A stretch of DNA of 64,000 nt, from contig NZ_JAHRYQ010000002.1 of assembly GCF_020622065.1 (NCBI RefSeq), positions 170,232 through 234,231 on the forward strand, read 5' to 3'. A program made the position numbers and the translations under genes. The stretch's first letter is position 1, and every line of letters begins with the position of its first letter. The notes under the pieces were generated by a model. The model ran no database searches, was not told the origin of the DNA, and saw only the letters and a list, made by a program, of their open reading frames with translations. This DNA comes from Geothrix sp. GTDB taxonomy: Bacteria; Acidobacteriota; Holophagae; Holophagales; Holophagaceae. This document shows, one piece after another, positions 8,246 to 16,599 of this stretch.

Positions 8246-8977
8246 ATGAATCAGAACCATCCGCCCTTTCTGGTCGACTGGTCGAGCCGGAGCAAAATGC
8301 GCGGGCCCGGCGAGCAGTCTCTCGGCAAGCTCCTTCAAAGCCTTCGAGATCGCCTCGCTCCGGAGTCCCAAGGCGTATCACTGACTTATGTCGATGATCG
8401 CGGCATGAGAAAACTCAACCGCGAACACCGCGGAAAAAACATGACCACCGATGTGCTGAGCTTCCCCTCCAGCGTGGAGAAGGGCGCCTTCCCGCACCTT
8501 GGCGACATCGTCATCAGCCTGCCCACCGCCGAGAAAATGGCCAAGAAATTCGGAGTGAGCCGCCGCCGCGAGGTGGAGACGCTGGTGATCCACGGCTTCC
8601 TCCATCTCTGCGGCTACGATCACGAAAAAGATCACGGCGAGATGATGGAGCTTCAAGCACAGCTCGAACGGGAACTCCTCGAAGTCGAGCCCCTGGCCAT
8701 GAGCCTCAAGCGGGGCCGCAAGCCCGGCAGCAAGGTCAAGAAGCTCAAGGATGGCAGCCGCGTGGTGGTCACCGGTCGGGCCGCCGCGGCCCTGGTCCGC
8801 CGCGAACGGGTGAAGAAGGAGAAGAAGGTCAAGGTCCGCAAGACGGTCAAGCCCAAGGAGGTCGCGGCGAAGCGCGGACCCGGCCGACCCCGGAAGGAGG
8901 CCGTCGCCCCGCCTCCCGTGAAGCGGATGGTCCGCCGGCGGAAGGCGGCCCCGTCGCGCAGCGGCGTGATCTCGTAA
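8246..8977 (+). CDS. ybeY: Endoribonuclease YbeY with a long basic AT-hook-like C-terminal tail
   Basis: Zinc-dependent RNase needed for 16S rRNA 3'-end maturation and ribosome quality control. The core spans about residues 1-150: YVDDRGMRKLNREHRG, TDVLSFPSS and the metal motif HGFLHLCGYDH (H116, H120, H126). The usual protein ends near here, at about 150-165 residues. This one runs to 243. The extra 90 residues are dominated by Lys, Arg and Pro, with KRGRKPG (155-161) and GPGRPRK (211-217); the second matches the GRP core of an AT-hook. ATG 8246 follows AGGAG; a TTG at 8219 is in frame but lacks a site. The tail's base use is like that of its neighbours, so it is not a recent frameshift product. 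Core identity sure; tail function unknown. Confidence 0.92.
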   Translation: MNQNHPPFLVDWSSRSKMRGPGEQSLGKLLQSLRDRLAPESQGVSLTYVDDRGMRKLNREHRGKNMTTDVLSFPSSVEKGAFPHLGDIVISLPTAEKMAKKFGVSRRREVETLVIHGFLHLCGYDHEKDHGEMMELQAQLERELLEVEPLAMSLKRGRKPGSKVKKLKDGSRVVVTGRAAAALVRRERVKKEKKVKVRKTVKPKEVAAKRGPGRPRKEAVAPPPVKRMVRRRKAAPSRSGVIS

Positions 8978-9065
8978 ATCGCGGAAAGCTCCGCATGGAA
9001 AACGGGCCCGAAGGCCGATAAAATGGCCCTTTGGCCCGGCCACGGGCCGCGCCATCGGAGTCTTC

Positions 9066-9785
9066 GTGATCAATCTCCTGCTCGGCCTGGGCGCCGCCCT
9101 TGCCGTGATCCTGCTGTCCAGCCTGCTGAGCATCAAGCTCTGGATCAGTGTGCCCATCGGCATCCTCGCGGGCGCCGGTCTCTTCATCTGGCAGGGGCGC
9201 AAAGTCCAGCAGGAGCTTGAGAAGATCTTCACCCGCGCCGGTGAGCTGCTGAAGAAGCAGCAGTTCGAGAAGGCCATCGAGGTCATGAAGGAGGGTTACC
9301 GGTTCTCCTCCAAGCAGTTCCTGGTGAAGGGCAGCATCGACGGCCAGATCGGCGTGGTGCAGTACCTCCGCAAGAAGAACGAGGAGGCCGAGCCGCTCCT
9401 GACCTCGGCCTCCATGCAGCACTACATCGCCAAGGCCATGCTGGGCATCCTCCAGTGGAAGCGCGGCGAAAAGAAGAAGGCCAAGGAGACCTTCAACCTG
9501 GCCCTCAAATCCGGCAAGAAGGAGAGCCTCCTGTACGCCGTCTACGCCTACATGCTGGTGGAGATGGGCGAACGCGACCGGGCCATCGAGATCCTCAACC
9601 AGGGGCTCGGCATCTGCAAGGGCGACGAGCGCCTCATCACCAACCGGAACCTGCTGCAGAACGGCAAGGCCCTCAAGATGAAGGTCTACGGCGAGCAGTG
9701 GTACCAGTTCCTCCTCGAGCGCCCCATGCTCCGGCAGGAGGCCCCGCCCTTCGCCCGGGTCTCGCGCCGGGCGCTGCGAGGTTGA
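9066..9785 (+). CDS. Membrane-anchored tetratricopeptide-type protein
   Basis: A 239-residue protein. Two adjacent hydrophobic segments (residues about 3-22 and 26-43) anchor it in the inner membrane. The rest is helical, with TPR-like pairs (ELLKKQQFEKAIEVMKEGYRF, AKAMLGILQWKRGEKKKAKETFNLAL, VYAYMLVEMGERDRAIEILNQGL). Start GTG 9066, with GGAG seven bases upstream; no better in-frame ATG fits the first membrane helix. TPR domains hold protein partners, but the partner is unknown. It stands alone between ybeY and yebC. Confidence 0.65.
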   Translation: MINLLLGLGAALAVILLSSLLSIKLWISVPIGILAGAGLFIWQGRKVQQELEKIFTRAGELLKKQQFEKAIEVMKEGYRFSSKQFLVKGSIDGQIGVVQYLRKKNEEAEPLLTSASMQHYIAKAMLGILQWKRGEKKKAKETFNLALKSGKKESLLYAVYAYMLVEMGERDRAIEILNQGLGICKGDERLITNRNLLQNGKALKMKVYGEQWYQFLLERPMLRQEAPPFARVSRRALRG

Positions 9786-9795
9786 GGCCTGCCCA

Positions 9796-9821
9796 CGGAA
9801 TCGCCTCCAGCGTCGATTCCG
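9796..9821 (+). terminator. Hairpin after the TPR gene
   Basis: Perfect 8-base arms CGGAATCG / CGATTCCG around a 10-base loop, starting 11 bases after the stop. The following bases are not a clean T run (a CTTTTAACTTTT stretch comes about 14 bases later), so termination is likely but not certain. Confidence 0.45.
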
Positions 9822-9908
9822 CAGCATTGAAACGACTCTTTTAACTTTTCAGCAAACGCGAAGCGATTGCTGCACGGGACGACACGAACGACTGAAGGAG
9901 CACACCCC

Positions 9909-10640
9909 ATGTCAGGCCACAGCAAATGGTCCACCATCAAGCACAAGAAAGGCGCCGCGGATGCCAAGCGGGGCAAGGTCTTCACGAAGATCCTCAAGGA
10001 GATCACCGTGGCCGCCCGCCTCGGCGGCGGCGATGTGGCCAGCAATCCGCGCCTCCGCCTGGCGGTGGATCAGGCCAAGGGCAGCAACATGCCCAAGGAC
10101 AACTGGGAACGCGCCATCAAGAAGGGCACCGGCGAACTCGAAGGCGTGACCTACGAGGAAGTGGTCTACGAGGCCTACGGTCCCGGCGGCGTGGCCATCA
10201 TGGTCGAGGCCATGACCGACAACAAGAACCGCACCACGCCCGAAGTCCGCAGCTACTTCACCAAGTTCGGCGGGGAACTGGGCGCCCAGGGCTCGGTGGC
10301 CTACCTGTTCAGCAAGCAGGGCCAGATCGTCGTCGAGCCCGAAGTTTCCGAAGACAAGATCATGGAAGTGGCCCTGGAGGCCGGCGCTGATGATGTGATC
10401 AACGAGGGGGAGGCCTGGGTCATCAAGACCAGCCCCGAGTCCTACCAGGCCGTCAAGGATGCCGTGGACGCCGCGAAGCTGCCCGTCATCGAGGCCAAGA
10501 TCATCATGGACCCCAGCACCAGCACCGCCCTCGAGGGCTCCAAGCTCACCAGCTTCCTCAAGCTCGTGGATCTCCTGGAAGACAATGACGATGTGCAGAA
10601 TGTGTGGCACAACGCCGACTACGAGGAACCCGAAGACTGA
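9909..10640 (+). CDS. yebC: YebC/PmpR/TACO1-family protein
   Basis: A 243-residue cytosolic protein starting with the hallmark [18 protein letters not shown]. It continues with the family's [40 protein letters not shown] and GSVAYLF segments. Members have been described as DNA-binding regulators and, more recently, as factors that relieve ribosome stalling, like mitochondrial TACO1. ATG 9909 follows AAGGAG. Full family length. The 123-base gap upstream holds a hairpin and a TTGAAA box but no clear complete promoter. No ruvC or ruvA neighbour, the arrangement seen in many bacteria. Confidence 0.95.
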   Translation: MSGHSKWSTIKHKKGAADAKRGKVFTKILKEITVAARLGGGDVASNPRLRLAVDQAKGSNMPKDNWERAIKKGTGELEGVTYEEVVYEAYGPGGVAIMVEAMTDNKNRTTPEVRSYFTKFGGELGAQGSVAYLFSKQGQIVVEPEVSEDKIMEVALEAGADDVINEGEAWVIKTSPESYQAVKDAVDAAKLPVIEAKIIMDPSTSTALEGSKLTSFLKLVDLLEDNDDVQNVWHNADYEEPED

Positions 10641-10672
10641 GATACCGGCCACCCACCCTCCGGGTGAACGCT

Positions 10673-10698
10673 GAGCGGCCGGGTCCTCCCGGCCGCTC
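10673..10698 (+). terminator. GC-rich hairpin after yebC
   Basis: Perfect arms GAGCGGCCGGG-TCCT-CCCGGCCGCTC, 32 bases after the yebC stop, followed only by GCGTCTCT. A stable stem with a weak T tract: probable terminator. The rest of the gap to 10816 shows no gene. Confidence 0.55.
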
Positions 10699-10815
10699 GC
10701 GTCTCTGGCCGTACTAAGCCGCCGGTCAGTTCATCCGTTTGATTCCAGGAACCCGTCCTCATCTGGACCTGAACCGATGGCCGCGTCCCGAGGGACCCGT
10801 CGTCCTGGAGTAACC

Positions 10816-12474
10816 ATGTCCCTTCGAATCGCGCCTCTGGCCGTATTCGCCGCAGCCTCCGCCGTAACCTGCGCATGGGCCCAGTCCCCCCAGGCCCTGA
10901 TCGCCGAAGCAGACCGGGATTATGCCGCGAAGCGGTACGCCCAGGCCGCCACGACCTACCTTCGGGTCTTTGAACTGGACCCGGCAGAGCCCAGCTTCGC
11001 CTACAACGCCGCCTGCTGCCAGGCGCTGCTGGGCCGGGCCGACGCGGCCTTCCAGAGCCTGGAGCGTGCCGTCGCGGCGGGCTTCGCCAATGCCGACGGC
11101 GCCGCCCGCGACACCGACCTCGCCCCTCTTCGCACGGATGCGCGCTGGGACGGGCTCCTGGCGCGGATGCGCGACCGGGGCCTGCGGGAGCGCGCCTTCT
11201 GGGATTCCTCCGCCATGGCCACGGGCTACCGGGAAACCCTCAGCGAAGACGAGCGCATCGCCGGGCTCTCCCGCTTCTGGTCGGAGGTGAAGTTCAACTT
11301 CGTGGATACGGACCGGCTGGATGCCCTCGACTGGGACGGGCTCTACCTCCGCTACCTGCCGAAAGTCCGATCCACCACCAGCACCGCCGCCTACTACCGG
11401 CTCCTCGCCGGACTTTGCGCCCAGCTGAAGGACGGCCACACCAATGTCTACCCGGCCCCCGAGATCCGGGAGGCCCACAGCGCCCAGCCCCTCCTGCGCA
11501 CCCGGCTTGTGGAAGGCCGCGTCCTGGTCACCCAGGTGGAGGATGCCGCCCTCAAGGCCCGGGGCGTCAAACCCGGGGTCGAGGTGGTCACCGTGGATGG
11601 ACAACCGGTGAAGGCCTACGCGGAGAGCGCCCTCGCCCCCTTCCAGAGCGCGTCCACGCCTCAGGACCTGGAGACTCGGACTTACACCTACGCCTTCCTG
11701 GCGGGCCCCCTCGGGGAGACGCCGAAGGTGGGCTTCCGGGATGAATCGGGCCGTGCCTTCGAACTACCCGTGCCCCGGGTCGCCGGCGCCATCCGCCGCA
11801 AGGCGATGCCCTTGGAGCCGCCCTTCTCCTTCCGCATGCTGCCTGGAGATGTGGCCCTCGTGACCCTCGGCACCTTCGGCACCAGCGAGGCGGCCGACCA
11901 GTTCATGGAGGCCTTCCCCGGGATCTCGAAGGCCAAGGCCCTGATCCTGGATGTGCGCGCCAACGGCGGCGGCAATTCCAGCGTGGGCTACCGGATCCTC
12001 GCCACCCTCGCGAAAGAGCCCTTCTTCGGCACCACCTGGGCCACCCGCGACTACAAGCCGGCCTTCCGGGCCTGGGAACGACCCCGGCAGGTCTACCGCC
12101 AGAGCCCGAGCCCCATGCCGCCCGATGGGGCCCGGCATTTCCCCGGCCCCGTCGCAGTGCTCACCAGCCCGGCCACCTACTCCGCCGCCGAGGACTTCTC
12201 CGTGGCCTTCGTGGCCATGAAGCGCGGCCTCGTCATTGGGGAACCCACCGGCGGGAGCACCGGTCAGCCTCTCTTCATCCGGCTACCGGGCGGAGGCAGT
12301 GCCCGGATCTGCACCAAGCGGGACACCTTCCCCGACGGCAAACCCTTCGTCGGCGTGGGCGTCCAGCCCGACCGTCTGGTGCAACCCCGGGTGGAGGACT
12401 TCCGCCAGGGCCGCGACACGGTGCTGGAGGCAGCTCTGGGCGAGCTGACCCGGCAGGTCGGGGTGCGCCCCTGA
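10816..12474 (+). CDS. Secreted S41-family (tail-specific type) peptidase with N-terminal TPR-like region
   Basis: A 552-residue exported serine peptidase. Signal peptide SLRIAPLAVFAAASAVTCAWAQ. Residues about 25-95 are TPR-like (ALIAEADRDYAAKRYAQAATTYLRVFELDP). Then come the S41 N-terminal helical region (DGHTNVYPAP near residue 206), a PDZ-like segment (about 235-275, VKPGVEVVTVDGQPV), and the catalytic core: ALILDVRANGGGNSS and the nucleophile region TYSAAEDF with Ser456. Such enzymes cleave C-termini of periplasmic proteins. An in-frame GTG-type start at 10777 is rejected because the signal peptide and a CTGGAG site fix ATG 10816. It converges on the M14 peptidase gene with only ten bases between stops. 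Confidence 0.85.
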   Translation: MSLRIAPLAVFAAASAVTCAWAQSPQALIAEADRDYAAKRYAQAATTYLRVFELDPAEPSFAYNAACCQALLGRADAAFQSLERAVAAGFANADGAARDTDLAPLRTDARWDGLLARMRDRGLRERAFWDSSAMATGYRETLSEDERIAGLSRFWSEVKFNFVDTDRLDALDWDGLYLRYLPKVRSTTSTAAYYRLLAGLCAQLKDGHTNVYPAPEIREAHSAQPLLRTRLVEGRVLVTQVEDAALKARGVKPGVEVVTVDGQPVKAYAESALAPFQSASTPQDLETRTYTYAFLAGPLGETPKVGFRDESGRAFELPVPRVAGAIRRKAMPLEPPFSFRMLPGDVALVTLGTFGTSEAADQFMEAFPGISKAKALILDVRANGGGNSSVGYRILATLAKEPFFGTTWATRDYKPAFRAWERPRQVYRQSPSPMPPDGARHFPGPVAVLTSPATYSAAEDFSVAFVAMKRGLVIGEPTGGSTGQPLFIRLPGGGSARICTKRDTFPDGKPFVGVGVQPDRLVQPRVEDFRQGRDTVLEAALGELTRQVGVRP

Positions 12475-12484
12475 GGGGCCCCGC

Positions 12485-14140
12485 CTATTCCTGGGTGCGG
12501 GGCTCCGGCAGCTGGGTCGCGGCCGACGCCGGGGCCGGGGAAGCCGCGAGGCCGACGGCGAGGATGGGGAAGCGCGGTGGTTCGCCCCACATGCCGTTCC
12601 CGCGGATCAGGGCGCTGTGGAACAGGCCCCAGTAGGCCAGGCTGTCAGTGCTGCGCGGATCCAGCAGGTAGAAGGCCAGGCGGCCCAGAGGCTGATCCAG
12701 CGGGATGTAAAGGGCCCGGTCCAGGTCGGCGGGCGTCCAACCCTGTTGCAGCTTCTTCAGCACGGGTTCGGTCTTCCAGCTTCCCTGGAGTTCCAGCGTG
12801 AAGACCCCCTGGTAGGCCGAGGGAGACACCTTCCGGCCCGTTTCCTGAAAGTGGAGGACCGCCAGCCCTCCGGGTCGGGCATCCCCCTTCAGGACCTTCA
12901 GGCCGTGGGCCTGGAGCAGGGGCAGCACCGTGGGCGCGAAGGCCGGGTCCACCAGGTAGCCGGCGGGGGCCGTCACGAAGTCCTGGCCCTCGAAGCCCAC
13001 GAAGCTGGGCAGCTCCAGGTGGGTGCGGCTCTTCTCACCCGTCAGGCGGCCCCTCTCGTCCCGGATGGGGTCCACCCAGTCGAAGGCGGCCCGTTCGACC
13101 AGCTTGAGCTTCGCGGAAAGGGGCAAGGTCACGGAGCCCTTCGCCCATGCGCCGGCCCAGCGCGTCTGGGCATCGCGGATCTGGGTACGGATCTCGCTCC
13201 GGTGCTCGGCCATCCAGCCCAGGCAGGCCAGCACGAAGCGTCGGGTGTCGGAGATGCGATCCGGCCAGCTGCGGTAGACATAGCTCTCCGACAACACCGC
13301 CAGGCGGTGGCGCAGGGCCGGGTAGTTCGTCAGCAGCCGGGGGTGGGCGTCGTAGGTCTCCCAGGCCGTGGGCGGTTTCTCCGGCGTGGGCCCATAAGGC
13401 ACGAAGTTGCCGTAGTCGTAGGTGGGCATGCCTTCGGCTTTCAGCCGCTCGCGCACCTCCACCAGCAGCTTCCGGTTGAAGGCCAGCAGGGCCTCATCCG
13501 CGCCCAGGGTGCAGGCGGGTCCGTGGGTGAGGTGGAAGCCGTGGGTGCTGCCGTTGGTGGTGTGCAGGTCCAGCACGGCGGCGGGATCGAAGTCCTGCAG
13601 CATGGCCAGCAGCCAGCGCGTGTTGGGGGCGGCGGCCTTCATGAGGTCGCGGTTGAGGTCGAGCCCCAGCGCGCTCTCGCGCCGGCCCACGCCGCTTTCC
13701 GAGGGGTTGGGCTGCCAGGGGCGGATGGCGGGATCCAGGGCATCCGTGCCGTCGGCGTTGTAGGCGGGCATCACCACCAGGTCCAGGTTCCGCCGGAGGG
13801 CCGGGTGCTTCCCCTGGAGCAGCTCGCGGATGATCTGCTGGATGGCTTCCTTGCCCTCCACTTCACCCGCGTGGATGTTGGCGTTCACATAGACCCGCAG
13901 CGGATCCGGGCCCCTCCCCTTCAGGCGCCAGGCCAGCAGGGGCTTGCCGGTTTCCGTGGCGCGGGGCGCGCCCTTGGGCCGGTAGGGCTCCAGGCCGGGC
14001 GCCCGCTGGCACAGCTCCTCCATGAAGGCCCGCACCTCGGCCACGGTGGAGGTGCGCTGGAGATGCGTGCGCTCCGGAACGGTCTCGGGCCACCCGGCGA
14101 GGAGGCCCGTCCCCGCCAGGGCCAACATCAGGTTTCGCAT
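12485..14140 (-). CDS. M14-family zinc carboxypeptidase-like protein
   Basis: A 551-residue protein with an N-terminal hydrophobic stretch (RNLMLALAGTGLLAG) that is likely a signal peptide. The M14 zinc site is present: NIHAGEVEGKE (HxxE at about residue 90), the later His in VLDLHTTNGSTHG, and a conserved ESYVYR near residue 300. LDLNRDLMK supplies the usual substrate-binding Asn-Arg. The ~180 C-terminal residues (from about 365) are beta-rich and outside the catalytic fold. Substrate probably peptides in the periplasm; the exact subfamily is not clear. Its ATG is three bases after the stop of the upstream membrane-protein gene, so the two are co-transcribed. Confidence 0.85.
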   Translation of the reverse strand: MRNLMLALAGTGLLAGWPETVPERTHLQRTSTVAEVRAFMEELCQRAPGLEPYRPKGAPRATETGKPLLAWRLKGRGPDPLRVYVNANIHAGEVEGKEAIQQIIRELLQGKHPALRRNLDLVVMPAYNADGTDALDPAIRPWQPNPSESGVGRRESALGLDLNRDLMKAAAPNTRWLLAMLQDFDPAAVLDLHTTNGSTHGFHLTHGPACTLGADEALLAFNRKLLVEVRERLKAEGMPTYDYGNFVPYGPTPEKPPTAWETYDAHPRLLTNYPALRHRLAVLSESYVYRSWPDRISDTRRFVLACLGWMAEHRSEIRTQIRDAQTRWAGAWAKGSVTLPLSAKLKLVERAAFDWVDPIRDERGRLTGEKSRTHLELPSFVGFEGQDFVTAPAGYLVDPAFAPTVLPLLQAHGLKVLKGDARPGGLAVLHFQETGRKVSPSAYQGVFTLELQGSWKTEPVLKKLQQGWTPADLDRALYIPLDQPLGRLAFYLLDPRSTDSLAYWGLFHSALIRGNGMWGEPPRFPILAVGLAASPAPASAATQLPEPRTQE

Positions 14141-14143
14141 GGC

Positions 14144-14614
14144 TCAGCGGGCGGTGAAGGTGGTGTCCGCGGTCACCGGCATCACGAGGCCGGACTGGGG
14201 CCGGCCACCGAAAAGCGCCTTGTTGTAGACCGTGAAGCTGGAAGCCAGGAACAGCACCAGGGCCAGCAGCGCGGAGCCGCGCTTCCCGGCGGCCAGGGCC
14301 TTGGGCGTCATCTCAGACAGGCCCACCAGCACGAAGACCAGCAGCAGCTTGATGTGGAAGTAATGGCCGTTCTTCAGGGGGTTCTGGCCGCCCTGCATCA
14401 TCAGCACCAGCATGAGGATGCCTGCGATGAGCGCCAGCCGGAAGGACCAGGCCACCACCTTGGACCACACCGTGGCGGCCAGCCCGCGGAGGTCCTCACG
14501 GCCCTCCTCGAAGCCCGACAGGAGCAGGGCCACCACGGCGGCGCCTCCGCCCACGGCGAGGGTCACGAAATGCAGCCAGCGGACAAGGTTCACGGCTTCG
14601 AGCTTGAGATTCAT
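14144..14614 (-). CDS. Small four-helix integral membrane protein (CopD/DUF2269-like)
   Basis: A 156-residue protein with four evident membrane helices (about residues 10-33, 50-72, 84-104, 115-135). The opening WLHFVTLAVGGGAAVV, with a His in the first helix, and the YFHIKLLLVFVLVGL segment resemble the CopD/SirB/DUF2269 superfamily of heme- or copper-linked membrane proteins. The match is by pattern only. A GAGG site precedes the ATG. It lies directly upstream of the M14 peptidase gene in the same transcript; a shared function is not obvious. Confidence 0.6.
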   Translation of the reverse strand: MNLKLEAVNLVRWLHFVTLAVGGGAAVVALLLSGFEEGREDLRGLAATVWSKVVAWSFRLALIAGILMLVLMMQGGQNPLKNGHYFHIKLLLVFVLVGLSEMTPKALAAGKRGSALLALVLFLASSFTVYNKALFGGRPQSGLVMPVTADTTFTAR

Positions 14615-14680
14615 GGTGGCCTCGTGAAGAAGAACCCCAGGGTAGCAGCCCTGCTAGGCTCGATTGGTCAGGAGGAAGTC

Positions 14681-15646
14681 ATGGCCAAGCTGCGCGTCGC
14701 CGTCGTGGGTGTGGGTCACCTGGGTCAGCATCATGCCCGCATCGCGGCCTCCGCCCCGGAGGCCATCCTGACGGCGGTGGTGGATCCCGACCCGAGCCGC
14801 GGCCCGGAGATCGCCGCCAAGTTCAAGGCGCCCTGGGCCGCCTCCCTGGACCAGATCCTGGCCGAAGTGGACGCCGTGCAGATCGCCGCGCCCACCGGCT
14901 TCCACCACGCCCTCGGCCTGCAGGCGCTGAAGGCCGGCAAGCATGTGCTCATGGAGAAGCCCCTGGCCGCCACCCTCGAGGAAGGCGTGGCCCTGCTCAA
15001 GGCCCTGGCCGCGGCCCGCGCCGCGGCGCCCGGGATCGTCGCCCAGGTGGGCCATCTGGAGCGCTTCAACCCGGCCGTCACGGCCCTCCGCGATCGCGGT
15101 TTCAGGCCCCGCTTCCTCGAAGCCGTGCGCGTCTCGCCCTTCCCGGCCCGAAGCCTGGAGGTCGATGTGGTCATGGATGTGATGATCCACGACCTGGACC
15201 TGCTGCGCGCCCTGGTGGGCCGGCCGGTGATCGATGTGGAGGCCGTGGGTGTGCCCGTGCTGACGCCCTACGCCGACCTGGTGAATGCCCGCCTGAAGTT
15301 CGAGGGCGGCGCCTTCGCCACCGTCACCGCCAGCCGAGTCGCCCGGAAGAAGGAGCGCACCCTTCGCGCCTTCGGTGACAAGGAATACGCCAGCCTCGAC
15401 TTCGCCGCCCAGAAGCTGGAGCTGCTGCGCCTCGTCATGGGCCCCGACGGCCCCGAGGTCCAGCCGGAAACCGCCGACATCGAGGAGGGCGAACCGCTCC
15501 GCCTGGAGATCGAAGCCTTCCACGCCGCCTGCCTTGGGCACAGCCAGGAGGGCGTCACCTGGGAAGAGGGCCAGGAAGCCATGCGCGTGGCGGACCAGGT
15601 TCAGAAGGCCGTGGCGAAGAGCTTGGCGGAGATGAGCCAGGCGTGA
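14681..15646 (+). CDS. Gfo/Idh/MocA-family NAD(P)-dependent oxidoreductase
   Basis: A 321-residue cytosolic dehydrogenase acting on sugars, inositols or related compounds. N-terminal Rossmann motif RVAVVGVGHLGQHHAR; the signature VLMEKPLAATLEE with the conserved EKP Lys (about residue 95); GHLERFNPAV; and the C-terminal sheet domain with MDVMIHDLDLLRAL, whose HDLD holds the catalytic His. ATG 14681 follows an excellent AGGAGG site. The same frame is open for a further 2 kb upstream, antisense to the M14 gene, but that part has no coding character. The closest named relatives by motif are UDP-N-acetylglucosamine 3-dehydrogenase-like enzymes, which is suggestive given the envelope genes nearby. 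Overlaps the next gene by four bases. Confidence 0.88.
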   Translation: MAKLRVAVVGVGHLGQHHARIAASAPEAILTAVVDPDPSRGPEIAAKFKAPWAASLDQILAEVDAVQIAAPTGFHHALGLQALKAGKHVLMEKPLAATLEEGVALLKALAAARAAAPGIVAQVGHLERFNPAVTALRDRGFRPRFLEAVRVSPFPARSLEVDVVMDVMIHDLDLLRALVGRPVIDVEAVGVPVLTPYADLVNARLKFEGGAFATVTASRVARKKERTLRAFGDKEYASLDFAAQKLELLRLVMGPDGPEVQPETADIEEGEPLRLEIEAFHAACLGHSQEGVTWEEGQEAMRVADQVQKAVAKSLAEMSQA

Positions 15647-16599
15647 GCGGGTTCTACGACCTCGCCTCCCTCACCAAGCCCCTGGTGACGGCGCCGCTGG
15701 CCTTGGCCTTCCTGGACCTCGAAGCGGACCGGCGGTGGGCCCTCGGATTCCATGACCGCAAGTCGCCCCTCACGGTGCGCCAGCTGCTGTCGCACAGCTC
15801 GGGGCTCCCGCCCTGGCGGCCCTTCACGGGTGAACCCGTGGCCGCGCAGTTGCGGCGGGAGGTCCCGGACCACCCGCTGCTGCGCTCTGCCACGCCGGGA
15901 CCGGTCACCTACTCGGACCTGAACTACCGCCTGCTGGCTGAGCTGCTGGAGATGGAAACGGGTGTTCCGTTTCCGAAGCTCGGCTCGGCCTCGGGTCTCA
16001 GCCCCGCTCCCTGGGCCGTGCCGCCCGTGGTGATTCCCGATGCGGCTGATGCCGAGGCCTGGCGGCTGGCCACGGACCGGCCCCTTCCGGAGCGGGATCT
16101 CCGCCTGCCCCATGATGCCAACGCCCGGGCCGGCATGCCGGGCCATGCCGGTTTCGGCACCACCGCCCCGCAGCTGCAAGCGGCCCTGGCCCGGTGGGTG
16201 GCCGCGGGCTGGCCCGGGCGCATGGCCGTGGATGCGGCTGTCGACGGGCCGCGAACCCGCTGGGGGCTGGGCCTCCAGGTAATGTTCTCCGGCGGTGGGT
16301 GGTTCGGACAGCTGCTGTCCAACCTCCCCCAGGGTTTCGGTCTCCGCGTCCTCGAGGATTCCACGGAAGCGCTCCCTCCTGCGGCCCCCCTTCAGGATCC
16401 CGATCCTGGCCCGCCTTCGGGCTGGTGGTTCCACCTCGGCTACACCGGCCCCGCCCTGTTCTACCGGCCCTCGGACCAGAGCTGCCTCGCCCTGCTTGTC
16501 CATCGGCAGGGCCCCGCGGGAGGCCTGCTGGAGGTGGAGGCGCTGCGGGCCCGGCGTTGGGCGGCCCTCGCGCGATTCGTGGGACAATGCGAGGGATGA
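15643..16599 (+). CDS. Serine hydrolase of the class C beta-lactamase/DD-peptidase fold, short N-terminus
   Basis: A 318-residue protein. The SxxK nucleophile motif is SLTK at residues 9-12, within FYDLASLTKPLVTAP. Next come LLSHSSGLPPWRPF, the second motif as YSD in TYSDLNYRLLAELLE (usually YSN or YAN), PGHAGFGTT, and a possible third motif LGYTG near residue 275. In most relatives SxxK lies about 40-70 residues from the start, so the first strands of the fold appear to be missing. GTG 15643 overlaps the stop of the previous gene (GTGA). The frame is open upstream for tens of bases, but no start codon occurs there. No signal peptide. Activity is uncertain because of the short start and the changed YxN. 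Confidence 0.72.
   Translation: MSGFYDLASLTKPLVTAPLALAFLDLEADRRWALGFHDRKSPLTVRQLLSHSSGLPPWRPFTGEPVAAQLRREVPDHPLLRSATPGPVTYSDLNYRLLAELLEMETGVPFPKLGSASGLSPAPWAVPPVVIPDAADAEAWRLATDRPLPERDLRLPHDANARAGMPGHAGFGTTAPQLQAALARWVAAGWPGRMAVDAAVDGPRTRWGLGLQVMFSGGGWFGQLLSNLPQGFGLRVLEDSTEALPPAAPLQDPDPGPPSGWWFHLGYTGPALFYRPSDQSCLALLVHRQGPAGGLLEVEALRARRWAALARFVGQCEG

Noticed and set aside
8081..8371. A 96-codon minus-strand frame across the ybeY start
   Set aside because: Antisense to the promoter and the well-supported 5' end of ybeY; no motif.
12617..14680. Open frame of about 690 codons upstream of the Gfo/Idh/MocA gene, in the same frame
   Set aside because: It is antisense to the M14 peptidase and membrane-protein genes, and its translation is low-complexity Gly/Gln/His/Arg text without motifs. 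The real start at 14681 has a strong AGGAGG site and the Rossmann motif follows at once.
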